From contig NZ_CP102798.1 in the NCBI RefSeq assembly GCF_028356935.1, positions 2,914,001 to 2,978,000 of the forward strand: a stretch of 64,000 nucleotides of DNA, given 5' to 3'. Shown here piece after piece: positions 55,177-63,996 of this stretch (its first letter is position 1; every line of letters begins with the position of its first letter). The stretch is from Lysinibacillus sp. OF-1 (lineage in GTDB: Bacteria > Bacillota > Bacilli > Bacillales_A > Planococcaceae). The position numbers and the translations under genes were made by a program. The notes below the pieces were generated by a model, which was given only the letters and a program-made list of their open reading frames with translations, did no database searches and had not been told where the DNA came from.

Positions 55177-55305
55177 CTATACCTCAAGAATTCCTCGTAG
55201 CCAACGATCCACAAAGTTTTCAAAGGTAATACCATAATTATCATAAACAGCATGATAGACAAAATAAGTTCCTAATCGATCAAGCATTTCATCATTAATT
55301 TTCAT
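55177..55305 (-). CDS. Small uncharacterised protein, 42 residues
   Basis: An ATG at 55305 behind GGGAGCGGTTTGG encodes MKINDEMLDRLGTYFVYHAV, continuing for 42 residues and ending in GILEV. Acidic helix pair, no membrane segment. The good ribosome site and isolated position support a real gene. Not recognised. Confidence 0.6.
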   Translation of the reverse strand: MKINDEMLDRLGTYFVYHAVYDNYGITFENFVDRWLRGILEV

Positions 55306-55493
55306 CCAAACCGCTCCCTTTCTCTCATCATTTTACTAAATCTTCAGACTTATATACTTTCCAAATGCCGAACAATCAAGTGGAGATCGCATCGTTGCAA
55401 AACCGTCACAAACTGCCGCCTTCATGCCCTTTCTTCGTATTTTTCTTTTCGTTAAGATAGTAATAACAACTTACTAGACTGGAGGGACTACTT

Positions 55494-55988
55494 GTGAAAT
55501 GGATGACGAAGGTAGCTTGTATAACATGCATCTGTGCTTTACTAACAGGCTGTGGTGATCGATTAGCAGAAATTAGAGATGCTGCTTCAGGCATCAATTC
55601 AGCGGCCAATTCCGCAGCTAGTGCAGTTAGTCGAGATGTCCATGCCATGCGCGCTATAGACATTAACTATCAAGATACATCTTTTACAGTTAATGACCTA
55701 TTTAAAACTATTTTACGTGACATCCGCTGGGATTATGACCTTGAAAAAAATGAGCTACATGTGAGAGGCACTTGGCAGCCCCCACTATTTTCTGACCAGC
55801 CCTGGGATGGAGATATGAAAGAAAAGCTAGCGGAAGCGGGCTTTGTCACGGTAACGTGTAAATTCATTGATGATAAAATCGATAGTAAGCACACAAACGT
55901 CATACTTACATATAATGAGGAAATTCTCTTACAAGAAAATGGTGAAGAAGCACTCCATCACCTATACGATACCTATTTACTTCCCTAA
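55494..55988 (+). CDS. Putative lipoprotein
   Basis: 164 residues from GTG 55494 (GGAGGGACTACTT upstream). Signal peptide with lipobox LLTGC, then an Ala/Ser-rich segment and a soluble domain. No known family recognised. Followed by a terminator. Confidence 0.75.
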   Translation: MKWMTKVACITCICALLTGCGDRLAEIRDAASGINSAANSAASAVSRDVHAMRAIDINYQDTSFTVNDLFKTILRDIRWDYDLEKNELHVRGTWQPPLFSDQPWDGDMKEKLAEAGFVTVTCKFIDDKIDSKHTNVILTYNEEILLQENGEEALHHLYDTYLLP

Positions 55989-55994
55989 TCTTAG

Positions 55995-56037
55995 TAACGT
56001 TTCTACCAGTTAACAATGGCAGAAACGTTATTTTTTT
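55995..56037 (+). terminator. Terminator after the lipoprotein gene
   Basis: taacgtttct / agaaacgtta stem with a run of seven T. Confidence 0.92.
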
Positions 56038-56081
56038 ATTAAAAAAATCTTACAATTTTGAAATATTGACGCCTATCATTT

Positions 56082-56128
56082 GAATATATTTAGACCATCA
56101 CGTTATAATCAAAGTATCACGTGATGGT
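56082..56128 (+). promoter_or_regulatory. Promoter with palindromic operator for the merR gene
   Basis: TTGAAT (56081-56086 area), about 18 bases, TATAAT (56104-56109). An inverted repeat accatcacg (56094-56102) / cgtgatggt (56120-56128) brackets the -10 and suits autoregulation by the MerR protein. Confidence 0.5.
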
Positions 56129-56142
56129 TTGGAGGTGTTTGC

Positions 56143-56547
56143 ATTGGGACAGAGAAATTAAAAATTGGCGAACTTGCAGAAAAAACAGGCATTACTAAAC
56201 GAACAATCGATTATTATACCAATATTGGTTTGTTGGATGCAGAACGTTCTGCAACAAATTATCGCTTCTATGATCCAATCATGATTGAACGACTTCAATT
56301 TATTGAACAACGCAAACAACAGGGGCTCTCACTCGTAGCAATCCAACATGAATTGAACATCACACCCTATGAAGAAATCGATGTACAAATGCTTCGTTTA
56401 AAAATGCAAGATTTAGAGCATGATGTAGCTTCATTGCTAGAGCAAATGAACAAACAAGATGATAAAAAAATTGAAACCATTAAGAAAAACGTTTCACCCG
56501 AAAGTATTGCATTAATGCAATCCTTACTATTACTTATTCATAATTAG
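56143..56547 (+). CDS. MerR-family transcriptional regulator with unusual start
   Basis: About 134 residues. N-terminal MerR helix-turn-helix: KIGELAEKTGITKRTIDYYTNIGLL, then a coiled coil. In this frame there is no ATG, GTG or TTG before the HTH; upstream a TGA lies at 56122-56124. The only candidate at the right distance (six bases) from GGAGGT is ATT at 56143. A TTG one base later is out of frame and meets a stop after five codons. So it either uses ATT or carries a one-base frameshift (GGG from GGGG). A later in-frame TTG at 56230 would remove the HTH. Confidence 0.7.
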   Translation: MGTEKLKIGELAEKTGITKRTIDYYTNIGLLDAERSATNYRFYDPIMIERLQFIEQRKQQGLSLVAIQHELNITPYEEIDVQMLRLKMQDLEHDVASLLEQMNKQDDKKIETIKKNVSPESIALMQSLLLLIHN

Positions 56548-56582
56548 GAGGTGACGTTCTGTTTTTACAGAACGACTATTTG
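56546..56582 (+). promoter_or_regulatory. Ribosome site, 8-bp hairpin and TTG start of the CNNM gene
   Basis: AGGAGG (56546-56551) is followed by TGA, a perfect hairpin cgttctgt / acagaacg with TTTT loop (56555-56574), ACTAT and TTG at 56580. Effective spacing with the hairpin folded is eight bases. The rival explanation is a CTG start at 56559, seven bases from AGGAGG and in frame. Confidence 0.5.
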
Positions 56583-57917
56583 GAGACCATTATAAACCTA
56601 TCGATTTTTACCATTTTATTAGCTTTAACAGGCTTTTTCGTAGCAACAGAATTTGCCATTGTCAAGGTGCGCTCCTCAAGACTCGATCAGCTGGTTGCAG
56701 AGGGCAATAAAAAAGCAATTGCTGCTAAGCATGTTGTCCATCATTTAGATGAATACTTATCTGCCTGCCAATTAGGTATTACAGTAACCGCACTTGGTAT
56801 CGGGATGGTTGGTGAAAAAACCTTTGAATTTATGCTTCACCCACTTTTTGAAATGGTCGGCATTTCTGATAAATATATGACGATCTTTACAATTGGTACA
56901 GCCTTCGCTATCGCAACGTTTTTACATGTAGTAGTTGGCGAACTAGCTCCAAAAACGGCAGCTATTCAAAAGGCTGAAGCTATTACACTTCTTTTCGCAA
57001 AGCCAATTATGTTTTTCTACAAAATCATGTACCCATTTATTTGGTTTTTGAACGGTTCCGCACGTGTTTTAATTGGACTATTCGGCATGAAGCCCGCTAG
57101 TGAACATGAGCTTTCTCATACAGAGGAAGAATTGCGATTATTAATGTCTGAAAGCTTTAAAAGTGGTGAAATCAATAAATCTGAGCTTAAATATGTGAAC
57201 AATGTCTTTGAATTTGATGAACGTATTGCTCGTGAAATCATGGTTCCCCGAACAGAAATAGTCGGTATTGAACAAAATGAATCGTTTACCCATATCATTC
57301 ATACCATTGCCGAGGAAAAATATACGCGCTACCCTGTATACGATGGTGACCGCGATAATATTCTAGGCTTTATCAATGCCAAGGAGCTATTTACGCATGG
57401 GTTACTTGAACAACTTACAGACGACACATTAGTTTTAGAGGATTTCATTAATCCTGTCATTCGTGTTATTGAAACAATTCCTATTCAGGAATTACTTGTA
57501 CGCATGCAAAAAGAACGAATCCATATGGCCATTTTAATGGACGAATATGGTGGTACATCTGGACTAGTAACGGTTGAAGACATTTTAGAGGAAATTGTTG
57601 GTGAAATTCGGGATGAATTTGACGGTGATGAAATTGCTGATATTCGAAAAATCACAGATCATCACTATATTTTAAATGCCAAAATGCTTGTGGAAGATGT
57701 TGAAAATCTATTAAACATTACGCTGGATGCAGAGGAAGTAGAAACATTAGGTGGTTGGTTCTTAACAGTGAATAATGGCATTAAAGCTTCAAGAAATATT
57801 GAATTAGACACCTATCTCTTTAGCATCTATGAGCAACAAGGGCATCAAATTCATTATATTGAGGTTCGACCTCTACGAAAAAGTGCACCAGTTATCACAG
57901 AAGTACAATCAACATAA
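56580..57917 (+). CDS. CNNM/CBS-domain membrane protein (hemolysin C-like)
   Basis: About 445 residues. CNNM membrane domain (about 1-200, with [20 protein letters not shown] and GELAPKTAA), two CBS domains ([14 protein letters not shown] and [24 protein letters not shown]) and a CorC_HlyC C-terminal domain. Such proteins are linked to Mg2+ or Co2+ export, e.g. MpfA. The start may be TTG 56580 or CTG 56559 (see hairpin entry). Possibly co-transcribed with the merR gene. Confidence 0.88.
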   Translation: METIINLSIFTILLALTGFFVATEFAIVKVRSSRLDQLVAEGNKKAIAAKHVVHHLDEYLSACQLGITVTALGIGMVGEKTFEFMLHPLFEMVGISDKYMTIFTIGTAFAIATFLHVVVGELAPKTAAIQKAEAITLLFAKPIMFFYKIMYPFIWFLNGSARVLIGLFGMKPASEHELSHTEEELRLLMSESFKSGEINKSELKYVNNVFEFDERIAREIMVPRTEIVGIEQNESFTHIIHTIAEEKYTRYPVYDGDRDNILGFINAKELFTHGLLEQLTDDTLVLEDFINPVIRVIETIPIQELLVRMQKERIHMAILMDEYGGTSGLVTVEDILEEIVGEIRDEFDGDEIADIRKITDHHYILNAKMLVEDVENLLNITLDAEEVETLGGWFLTVNNGIKASRNIELDTYLFSIYEQQGHQIHYIEVRPLRKSAPVITEVQST

Positions 57918-58009
57918 GGGAATGAAACTGGTATTTATTATTCCATTATTAGCCATTCCACTATATAATGGATAACGTAATAAGATTCTAGTTTCAGGGG
58001 GCAATACAC

Positions 58010-58414
58010 ATGACATTGTTTAAGCTATATCATTCAGATGGTATTCACATTATTACCGACGTAAAAAAACACAAAACAAATATTGAATTAAAAACGGTTA
58101 CAGGAGAAATTTTATATATTATCGTTGTAACAGACGAAAATTACACAGTCTATGACGATCGTTTTGCAGGAGCTTCTAAGCAATTAAATTCTGTGGAAGC
58201 CTTCGATATTGATGGTAGTTTCCGCAGTTTAGATTTCGATAATATGCGTGCCTTATTTAAGGAGGCCTTTACAAACCTATTACATGAGATTGCCTTATGT
58301 GTCAAAAATAAAGAAGAACTGGTGGATATTGATACGCTCCGCCATAAAGTAAGTGCACAGATTAAAGGCATCCATTTCCGTGTAATCTCTGATACGAAAA
58401 AATATGAGATTTAA
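58010..58414 (+). CDS. Uncharacterised protein
   Basis: 134 residues, starts MTLFKLYHSDGIHIITD, mixed alpha/beta, no membrane segment or known motif. AGGGGG upstream. Not recognised. Confidence 0.7.
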   Translation: MTLFKLYHSDGIHIITDVKKHKTNIELKTVTGEILYIIVVTDENYTVYDDRFAGASKQLNSVEAFDIDGSFRSLDFDNMRALFKEAFTNLLHEIALCVKNKEELVDIDTLRHKVSAQIKGIHFRVISDTKKYEI

Positions 58415-58420
58415 TCATCC

Positions 58421-58458
58421 AACAGACTGTTCCATTATGGGCAGTCTGTTTCATTTTT
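58421..58458 (+). terminator. Terminator
   Basis: aacagactg / cagtctgtt stem with T-rich tail. Confidence 0.75.
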
Positions 58459-58539
58459 AATTCCACTATTGAAAGAAAAACACGTATCTTTACTTTCATG
58501 TATAATGGAACATAACAATCTGAAAAAAGGGGTGTTAGG

Positions 58540-58989
58540 ATGAATCGTGAACAATTAATCACACTCATTTCAGAAAAACTGAAATTAATCCGTACAGAAA
58601 AAGCTTTTACACAGGATCAAATGAGTGATTTATTAGGACTATCTAAGAAAACACTTGTACAAATTGAAAAAGGCCGTATCCTAGCTGGTTGGACAACTAC
58701 TGTTGCCATTTGCACTTTGTGTCGTGACAGCTCGATTTTACAGCATGAGCTTGGCGGTGATCCATTGGAGGTAGTAGATTTAATCGCGAATAATGGAACA
58801 TTGCAGCCAAAGGAAAAAACAATGGGTGGATACATATGGTGGAAAAATATTCATGAGCACGATGGTTATAAACTACAGCAAAACGTTATCAGTCAGCATT
58901 TCCGCATTTTAGACAATAATAACTTTCGCCTTATTTCAACATTTGATGAACAAATCGTTAAACAAGCTTGGGACGAATTAATGATTTAA
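58540..58989 (+). CDS. XRE-type helix-turn-helix regulator
   Basis: 149 residues. HTH at about 18-50 (AFTQDQMSDLLGLSKKTLVQIEKGR), then a C-terminal domain of unknown fold with IWWKNIHEHDGYKLQQNVIS. Possible ligand-binding regulator. The gap 58990-59250 has a ggttaacag / ctgttaacc inverted repeat (58997-59038) without a T run and nothing else clear. Confidence 0.75.
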   Translation: MNREQLITLISEKLKLIRTEKAFTQDQMSDLLGLSKKTLVQIEKGRILAGWTTTVAICTLCRDSSILQHELGGDPLEVVDLIANNGTLQPKEKTMGGYIWWKNIHEHDGYKLQQNVISQHFRILDNNNFRLISTFDEQIVKQAWDELMI

Positions 58990-59250
58990 TCTAATAGGTT
59001 AACAGTATAAGTATTCTAACCTGCTTCTGCTGTTAACCTTCAGCCCCTCCCCTCTCGCAAAACCCCCACCCCTGACAAATGAATAAGGAAATAAAATCTC
59101 CTTTCATATGATAAAGAAAAATAGTAGGAAGTGAATTATTTCTTCGACCATTCTATGTAAAAAGCCAGTAAAAGCTGGAAAAGTCGAAATTTGTAGAAGA
59201 ATTCTCTATACTGAATAGTAATGCTTTACTATTAGAAAGGATGCTCGGAA

Positions 59251-59985
59251 ATGAATCGAATACTAGCAATTAGTGATATACATGGAGAATTAGGGCTGTT
59301 AGAAGAATTACTTTTAAAAGCAAACTACGATCCACCGAATGACCAACTTTTTTTACTTGGTGATTACGTAGACAGAGGTCCCGCTTCTAGTGGTGTATTA
59401 AATTTGGTTAATGAATTACAAGCAAAGGGTGCACGTGTTTTGCTAGGTAACCACGAGGCAATCATGCTCAATGCCTGTCGTTCTGGCCTTGCTAAGCCAT
59501 GGAACCATTGGGTCGGACTATGTGGTGGAGAGGCCACACTGGCAAGCTATGGCTACCAGTTGGAAGATTTTGAGGAAGCTATTGAAAACAATACATTGCC
59601 TAGCTTTATTCAAACATTACCGAAGCTTGAAGAACATTTACAACTAATTGAAACATTTGAAATATATATTGAGTTAGAGGATGCTATTTTTGTCCACGGG
59701 GGCGTTGTTCCTGGTGTCGCTATCGCAGACACTGACCCCATGCGTTTACTGTGGATTCGTGAGGAATTTCATGCAGGTTATAATGGGGATAAAACGGTGA
59801 TCTTTGGACATACCCCTACGTATAATCTTCACCAAAATCCAACGGACTATCGTGTCTATTTCGGAGAAAATAACATCATAGGCATTGATGGTGGCGCAGT
59901 TTTTGGCGGACAGCTACATGCATTAGAGTGGCCAAGTCGCCAAATTATTTCAGTGGCTAATAAAAAACCAACAAGTAACGAATAA
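59251..59985 (+). CDS. PPP-family metallophosphatase
   Basis: 244 residues. Dinuclear metal motifs: ISDIHGE, LGDYVDRGP, LLGNHEA, then FVHGGVVPG and FGHTPTYN with a GIDGG ending. Belongs with bacterial PPP phosphatases (PrpE/ApaH type); substrate could be phosphoprotein or Ap4A. AAAGGATG upstream. Confidence 0.9.
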   Translation: MNRILAISDIHGELGLLEELLLKANYDPPNDQLFLLGDYVDRGPASSGVLNLVNELQAKGARVLLGNHEAIMLNACRSGLAKPWNHWVGLCGGEATLASYGYQLEDFEEAIENNTLPSFIQTLPKLEEHLQLIETFEIYIELEDAIFVHGGVVPGVAIADTDPMRLLWIREEFHAGYNGDKTVIFGHTPTYNLHQNPTDYRVYFGENNIIGIDGGAVFGGQLHALEWPSRQIISVANKKPTSNE

Positions 59986-60000
59986 CTTGTTGGTTTTTAT
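59962..60000 (+). terminator. Terminator overlapping the end of the phosphatase gene
   Basis: aaaaaccaacaagt / acttgttggttttt perfect 14-bp stem. The left arm is in the last codons and the stop is in the loop. It may also serve the convergent ctaB. Confidence 0.88.
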
Positions 60001-60070
60001 TTTGAAGATTGTTTTTTCAAGCGAGCTCTATAAATCTGGACGCCATGACGTCTAGTCATCATTGATTGAA

Positions 60071-61021
60071 TCAATATAACTTAAAGATAACCCCTACTAA
60101 TGAGTATACAATGACAGTTGAAAATAGTATTGTCATATGGAAAAGTGAAAAGACAAACATTTTAGTAGCCCATTTCACTTGATCCGTATTACTATGATAG
60201 CCGTAAATACTCATCACTAACCAAGCAACACTTAAAATCAATGCCACAAGCATAATTCCAACACTTAACGAGCCAAATAAAAAGCTTGATAGAATCAATA
60301 AAACTAAATAAAAATTGGTTTGATAATACGTACGGCGCATTCCTTTGACAACGGGCAGCATAGGTACACTGGCTGCTTCATAGTCTACACGTTTGCGGAT
60401 CGCAATGGCATAAAAATGAGGCATTTGCCAAATCACCATGACAAAAAATAAACCAAGTATCGCAGGATGTGTAATATCTGTTGATACCGCAGACCAACCA
60501 ATTAATGGCGGCACTGCCCCACTAATACTACCAATTTCCGTATTATAAATCGTACGACGTTTTGTCCACATTGTATAAGGGACTACATATAAAAACACAC
60601 CTAATAGACCAAACGCAGCTGCTAATGGTGAAGCCAGTGCCAACACAGCTACCCCGATGATCAACATCGCAACGGCTAAAGATAGCGTCGTTTTTGCTGA
60701 CATTTCCCCTGTTACAGTTGGTCGGCTTTGTGTACGAGGCATAATCGCATCAATATCACGATCATAGACATTATTAAATGCCCCTGCTGCTCCAATTACA
60801 AGGGCAGAACCGATTGTTGAAAAAATAATTTCTGGTATATTGTCCATTAACGTCATTTTATTTTTGTACATGCCTAGCGTTAAACCAGCCCACATCGGTA
60901 TTAAATTGGATTTGATAATGCCAGTTTTGACCGTTTGCGCTAAAATAGCAGAGCGTGATGACTTCCCTCGTGATTTTTCGGAGGATTGCGGTTTATGCTC
61001 CGTTTTCAGATTTTGTTCCAT
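60071..61021 (-). CDS. ctaB: Protoheme IX farnesyltransferase
   Basis: 316 residues, about nine membrane segments of the UbiA family. Prenyl-diphosphate motif NNVYDRDIDAIMPRTQSRP and second Asp-rich region near TDQVK. Makes heme O for cytochrome oxidase. The N-terminal 30 residues are hydrophilic and Ser/Lys-rich. No other cta gene is in the window. The gap 61022-61295 contains nothing firm. Confidence 0.93.
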   Translation of the reverse strand: MEQNLKTEHKPQSSEKSRGKSSRSAILAQTVKTGIIKSNLIPMWAGLTLGMYKNKMTLMDNIPEIIFSTIGSALVIGAAGAFNNVYDRDIDAIMPRTQSRPTVTGEMSAKTTLSLAVAMLIIGVAVLALASPLAAAFGLLGVFLYVVPYTMWTKRRTIYNTEIGSISGAVPPLIGWSAVSTDITHPAILGLFFVMVIWQMPHFYAIAIRKRVDYEAASVPMLPVVKGMRRTYYQTNFYLVLLILSSFLFGSLSVGIMLVALILSVAWLVMSIYGYHSNTDQVKWATKMFVFSLFHMTILFSTVIVYSLVGVIFKLY

Positions 61022-61295
61022 TCATCTTAATTCCTTTTCTCCATAATTTCTACCCGCTTCCATCGATAGAAAGCGACAAAATTTGCATCTAGCACATCAA
61101 ATTATTATTTTACCCCTTTTAGATTGGTTCTGTCTCTATGTTCACATAAAGTACATGTTTTCATCTAACCAACCACGCTCATTCACAACATCTTCTATGA
61201 TACCACCGACTGACATGAATTTGAACCTTCTTGCCTCGATTCTTCTAATCACTATTGGAGAAAAATAATTTGATAAGTGATCTTTTTTCCATAGC

Positions 61296-61327
61296 CAAAA
61301 AAACCGAGACATTTATTTGCCTCGGTT
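61296..61327 (-). terminator. Terminator of the hydrolase gene
   Basis: aaccgag / ctcggtt stem with a run of seven T on the minus strand. Confidence 0.8.
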
Positions 61328-61333
61328 GTCATT

Positions 61334-61987
61334 TTATTGAAGATCTTCTTGTAATTGCTGTGCTAAAAATGCTACAAGGTCACGAAGATTATCAGGTGTG
61401 ACACCATGTCCATCTGGATATTGCTTAAAGGTTACCTTTGCACCAAATTGTTCAAAAATCTCCTTACTCTCCATGCCCCATTGAGAAGGAATGACATAAT
61501 CATAATCACCATGAGAAATAAAAGCATGTAAATGCTCTACTGAGCGAATGGCATATTCCTCCGTTACAAATTTAGGGGTATAGCCACTTAAAGCAACGAT
61601 TCCTGTCACTAAATTCCCCATGACAAAGGCAAGTGATTGTGCTAATACGGCGCCTTGGCTAAAGCCTAAGACGAATACTTTATGAGGATCGATTTGATAT
61701 TCATCGATCGCTTCTAATATAAAACGTTGAAGCGCCATTAATACTTTATCAAAAATGGCGCGATCTGGTTGTCCCACCTCTTGAATCGTGAAAAAAGCAT
61801 AGCCAGGATTCTGTGTAATCGGCCCTCGTAAGCTAAATATATGACATTGCTCTTGAAAATCTTGCACTAATTGTGGTAAGTCCTCTTCATGACTACCCAT
61901 ACCATGCAATAAAAAAATAGCAGGATATTTTTTCGTAGAATCCATTTCAGTTGGTTGTGTATGTTTAAAAGTAAATGGTGTATTCAT
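61334..61987 (-). CDS. Alpha/beta hydrolase (phospholipase/carboxylesterase type)
   Basis: 217 residues. Oxyanion motif FLLHGMGSHEEDL, nucleophile elbow VLGFSQGAVLA, Asp in SHGDYDYVIP and His in DGHGVTPDN. A cytoplasmic esterase, substrate unknown. Confidence 0.88.
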   Translation of the reverse strand: MNTPFTFKHTQPTEMDSTKKYPAIFLLHGMGSHEEDLPQLVQDFQEQCHIFSLRGPITQNPGYAFFTIQEVGQPDRAIFDKVLMALQRFILEAIDEYQIDPHKVFVLGFSQGAVLAQSLAFVMGNLVTGIVALSGYTPKFVTEEYAIRSVEHLHAFISHGDYDYVIPSQWGMESKEIFEQFGAKVTFKQYPDGHGVTPDNLRDLVAFLAQQLQEDLQ

Positions 61988-62025
61988 TCAATTAAATTCC
62001 TTTCACGTAAAACTTCGTAACAAAG

Positions 62026-62583
62026 TTAGCATAATTTTGTTTTATTAATCAAACCATCTGTATAATAAGCAATATACCCATTTACAATACGAATTGTTTC
62101 TTCTGGGTCTGCATCAAAAAGTACTTTTGATTGCTCTGGCGTTGATACAAAAACAGTTAATAAATCCATCCGCATTGAATGACCGGCTGAGCTATATGCA
62201 TAGTCATAAATGATGGCTTCCTCTGTCATGTTTTCCGTCTCATACTGCTTATGGAATAATTCCTTCGCTGCCTCCATTTGCTCTGCTACTTGCTGACGAA
62301 TTCGCATCTGGTGCATTAATAACTCTTCCTCCAGCGCTGCAGGCTTTAGCCAATTTTTTGCATGAAGCATTTTTAAAAATTGTTGCTCCCAAGCCTGTTC
62401 ATTCTCAGTAAAAAAGAGCATATTGACCATCAGCATATCCCAAAAGTCCTTAGTGGATGCGGCTGATTGTCGCTGCACGGCAATAGTTTCTTTAAAATGC
62501 TCTTCCACCTTCGTTATATTCATATTGCGAACTAAATGATTACATACGTTTTCAATAAATTTATTTGCCACTTCTTGTGCCAT
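62026..62583 (-). CDS. Uncharacterised helical protein
   Basis: 185 residues, Met/Gln/Glu-rich, all helical, no membrane segment or known motif. Not recognised. Close behind the hydrolase gene's upstream end but with its own ribosome site. Confidence 0.7.
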   Translation of the reverse strand: MAQEVANKFIENVCNHLVRNMNITKVEEHFKETIAVQRQSAASTKDFWDMLMVNMLFFTENEQAWEQQFLKMLHAKNWLKPAALEEELLMHQMRIRQQVAEQMEAAKELFHKQYETENMTEEAIIYDYAYSSAGHSMRMDLLTVFVSTPEQSKVLFDADPEETIRIVNGYIAYYTDGLINKTKLC

Positions 62584-62670
62584 AGAAAAATCCGTCCTTT
62601 ATATCTACAAATCATTTTCTTTCTTATCATACCATGATTGTGGAATATGGCAACGAACCCCTCTCAGCCG

Positions 62671-62704
62671 AAAAAAGATGCCTCCATTTACAGTTGGAGA
62701 CATC
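62671..62704 (-). terminator. Terminator of the TPR gene
   Basis: gatgcctcca / tggagacatc stem (one mismatch), followed on the minus strand by six T. Confidence 0.88.
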
Positions 62705-62713
62705 CTACATAAA

Positions 62714-63415
62714 TTAAGAGAACACATAGCTATCCATAGTATCCATTGTATTTTGAATGGCATCTTTCAATGATCGCTGCTGTTCTCCGCAAGAGGCTAG
62801 TGCATCCTCCAAAGCGAGTGCGGCATTCGCCATAAATGGAGCCATTTGTAAATCCTTCGCCAATTGAATAAGGACTAGTGCTTTATTCCATTTCCAACGA
62901 GGATTTATAGGATCTAGTTGAATCGCTTGCTCTAAATAACCAAGTGCATCAAAAGGCATCCAACCAAAGCGATGCATTGTCTGCCCCGTGATCCCCCAGT
63001 AGACAGCCTTATTTGGGTTTTCCTTTACTGCTTGTTGAAAGCAGTGAACACTCTCATTGTAGTGATGAGCAAATAAAAACAGCTCCCCTTGTGTAAAAAA
63101 GGATTGAGCCCTATCGGATGGTGTGCCTGTTTTCGCAGCTTCCTCTAATTGCTGAATACGCTTGGCAAATGCCCCTTCCTCTTCTATTGCACGTATTTCC
63201 ACCACCAAATCCGATTCAGGGTAGCTTTCATCAGCTCTTTCTGCATGCTGTACTTCCCCATGTGCTGTAGGCTTTGGGTAGCGATCAAGATCATATTGTT
63301 CGAATAAAGCCATGTATTTTTGTGCCCGTGCTTTTTCTTCTTCGCTTGTCACCTGCTTCGCCAATTCATAGCATTTCATCAGTTCACCGTTATAAAAATA
63401 ATCATCCATTGACAT
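62714..63415 (-). CDS. TPR-repeat protein
   Basis: 233 residues. At least two tetratricopeptide units, e.g. YNESVHCFQQAVKENPNKAVYWG and ALGYLEQAIQLDPINPRWKWN. Cytoplasmic, adaptor-like. Function unknown. Confidence 0.8.
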   Translation of the reverse strand: MSMDDYFYNGELMKCYELAKQVTSEEEKARAQKYMALFEQYDLDRYPKPTAHGEVQHAERADESYPESDLVVEIRAIEEEGAFAKRIQQLEEAAKTGTPSDRAQSFFTQGELFLFAHHYNESVHCFQQAVKENPNKAVYWGITGQTMHRFGWMPFDALGYLEQAIQLDPINPRWKWNKALVLIQLAKDLQMAPFMANAALALEDALASCGEQQRSLKDAIQNTMDTMDSYVFS

Positions 63416-63469
63416 TGTCGATTCCTCCAGTGTACAACTTTTCAGTATTTTTAGTATACACTACAAAAA

Positions 63470-63511
63470 TCAAAAGAGACTGTATCAAAAGTTATTTTGA
63501 TACAGTCTCTA
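63470..63511 (-). terminator. Terminator of the thioredoxin-like gene
   Basis: Perfect 16-bp stem agagactgtatcaaaa / ttttgatacagtctct, loop GTTA, with a T-rich tail on the minus strand. Confidence 0.93.
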
Positions 63512-63516
63512 CTTCT

Positions 63517-63996
63517 CTATTTCTTTAACACGACGGTATTTAAAAAAGTACGTAAATCCTCTTCTTTAAGAGCTCCTACAAAGCGATTTACTTCTTTACC
63601 ACCTTCGAAATGAATAAATGTCGGTGTTGCTTCAATATTATACTTATTCCATAAATCTTCATATTCATAGACATTCAATTGTGCAACATCAACACCTAGC
63701 TCATCGGCAACTGGCATTAATACTGGTGTAAATGCTTGGCAGTGAACACAAATTGGACTGAAGAAGTAAGCATTAACTGCTTCACCAGCTTCAATTTTAG
63801 CTTCTAGTTCATCTGGTAACATAATGTTTTGATAGTTTTTATCGTCTAATTGATCGATTGTTTCTTGTTTTAGCTTTTTATCGCCGTAAGGGTTGTTTGC
63901 GCTTTCTAATTTACTCTTGTTTGAGACATTGGTAAGCACAATAATTGCTGCAAATAATACAACAATCACTGAGCCAATAATTAATAATTTTTTCAC
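63517..63996 (-). CDS. Membrane-anchored thioredoxin-like protein
   Basis: 159 residues. N-terminal membrane helix (LLIIGSVIVVLFAAIIVLT), then a thioredoxin fold with CVHC in YFFSPICVHCQAFTP and the cis-Pro in ATPTFIHF. The extracellular CxxC suggests thiol oxidation or reduction of exported proteins. Starts four bases from the window end. Confidence 0.88.
   Translation of the reverse strand: MKKLLIIGSVIVVLFAAIIVLTNVSNKSKLESANNPYGDKKLKQETIDQLDDKNYQNIMLPDELEAKIEAGEAVNAYFFSPICVHCQAFTPVLMPVADELGVDVAQLNVYEYEDLWNKYNIEATPTFIHFEGGKEVNRFVGALKEEDLRTFLNTVVLKK

Noticed and set aside
55406-55663. Minus-strand open frame
   Set aside because: It is antisense to the lipoprotein gene and has no ribosome site.
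61083-61268. Plus-strand open frame, and a 24-codon minus-strand ORF at 61142-61216
   Set aside because: The plus frame lacks a ribosome site. The minus ORF has AGAAGG upstream but is too short and without any supporting feature.
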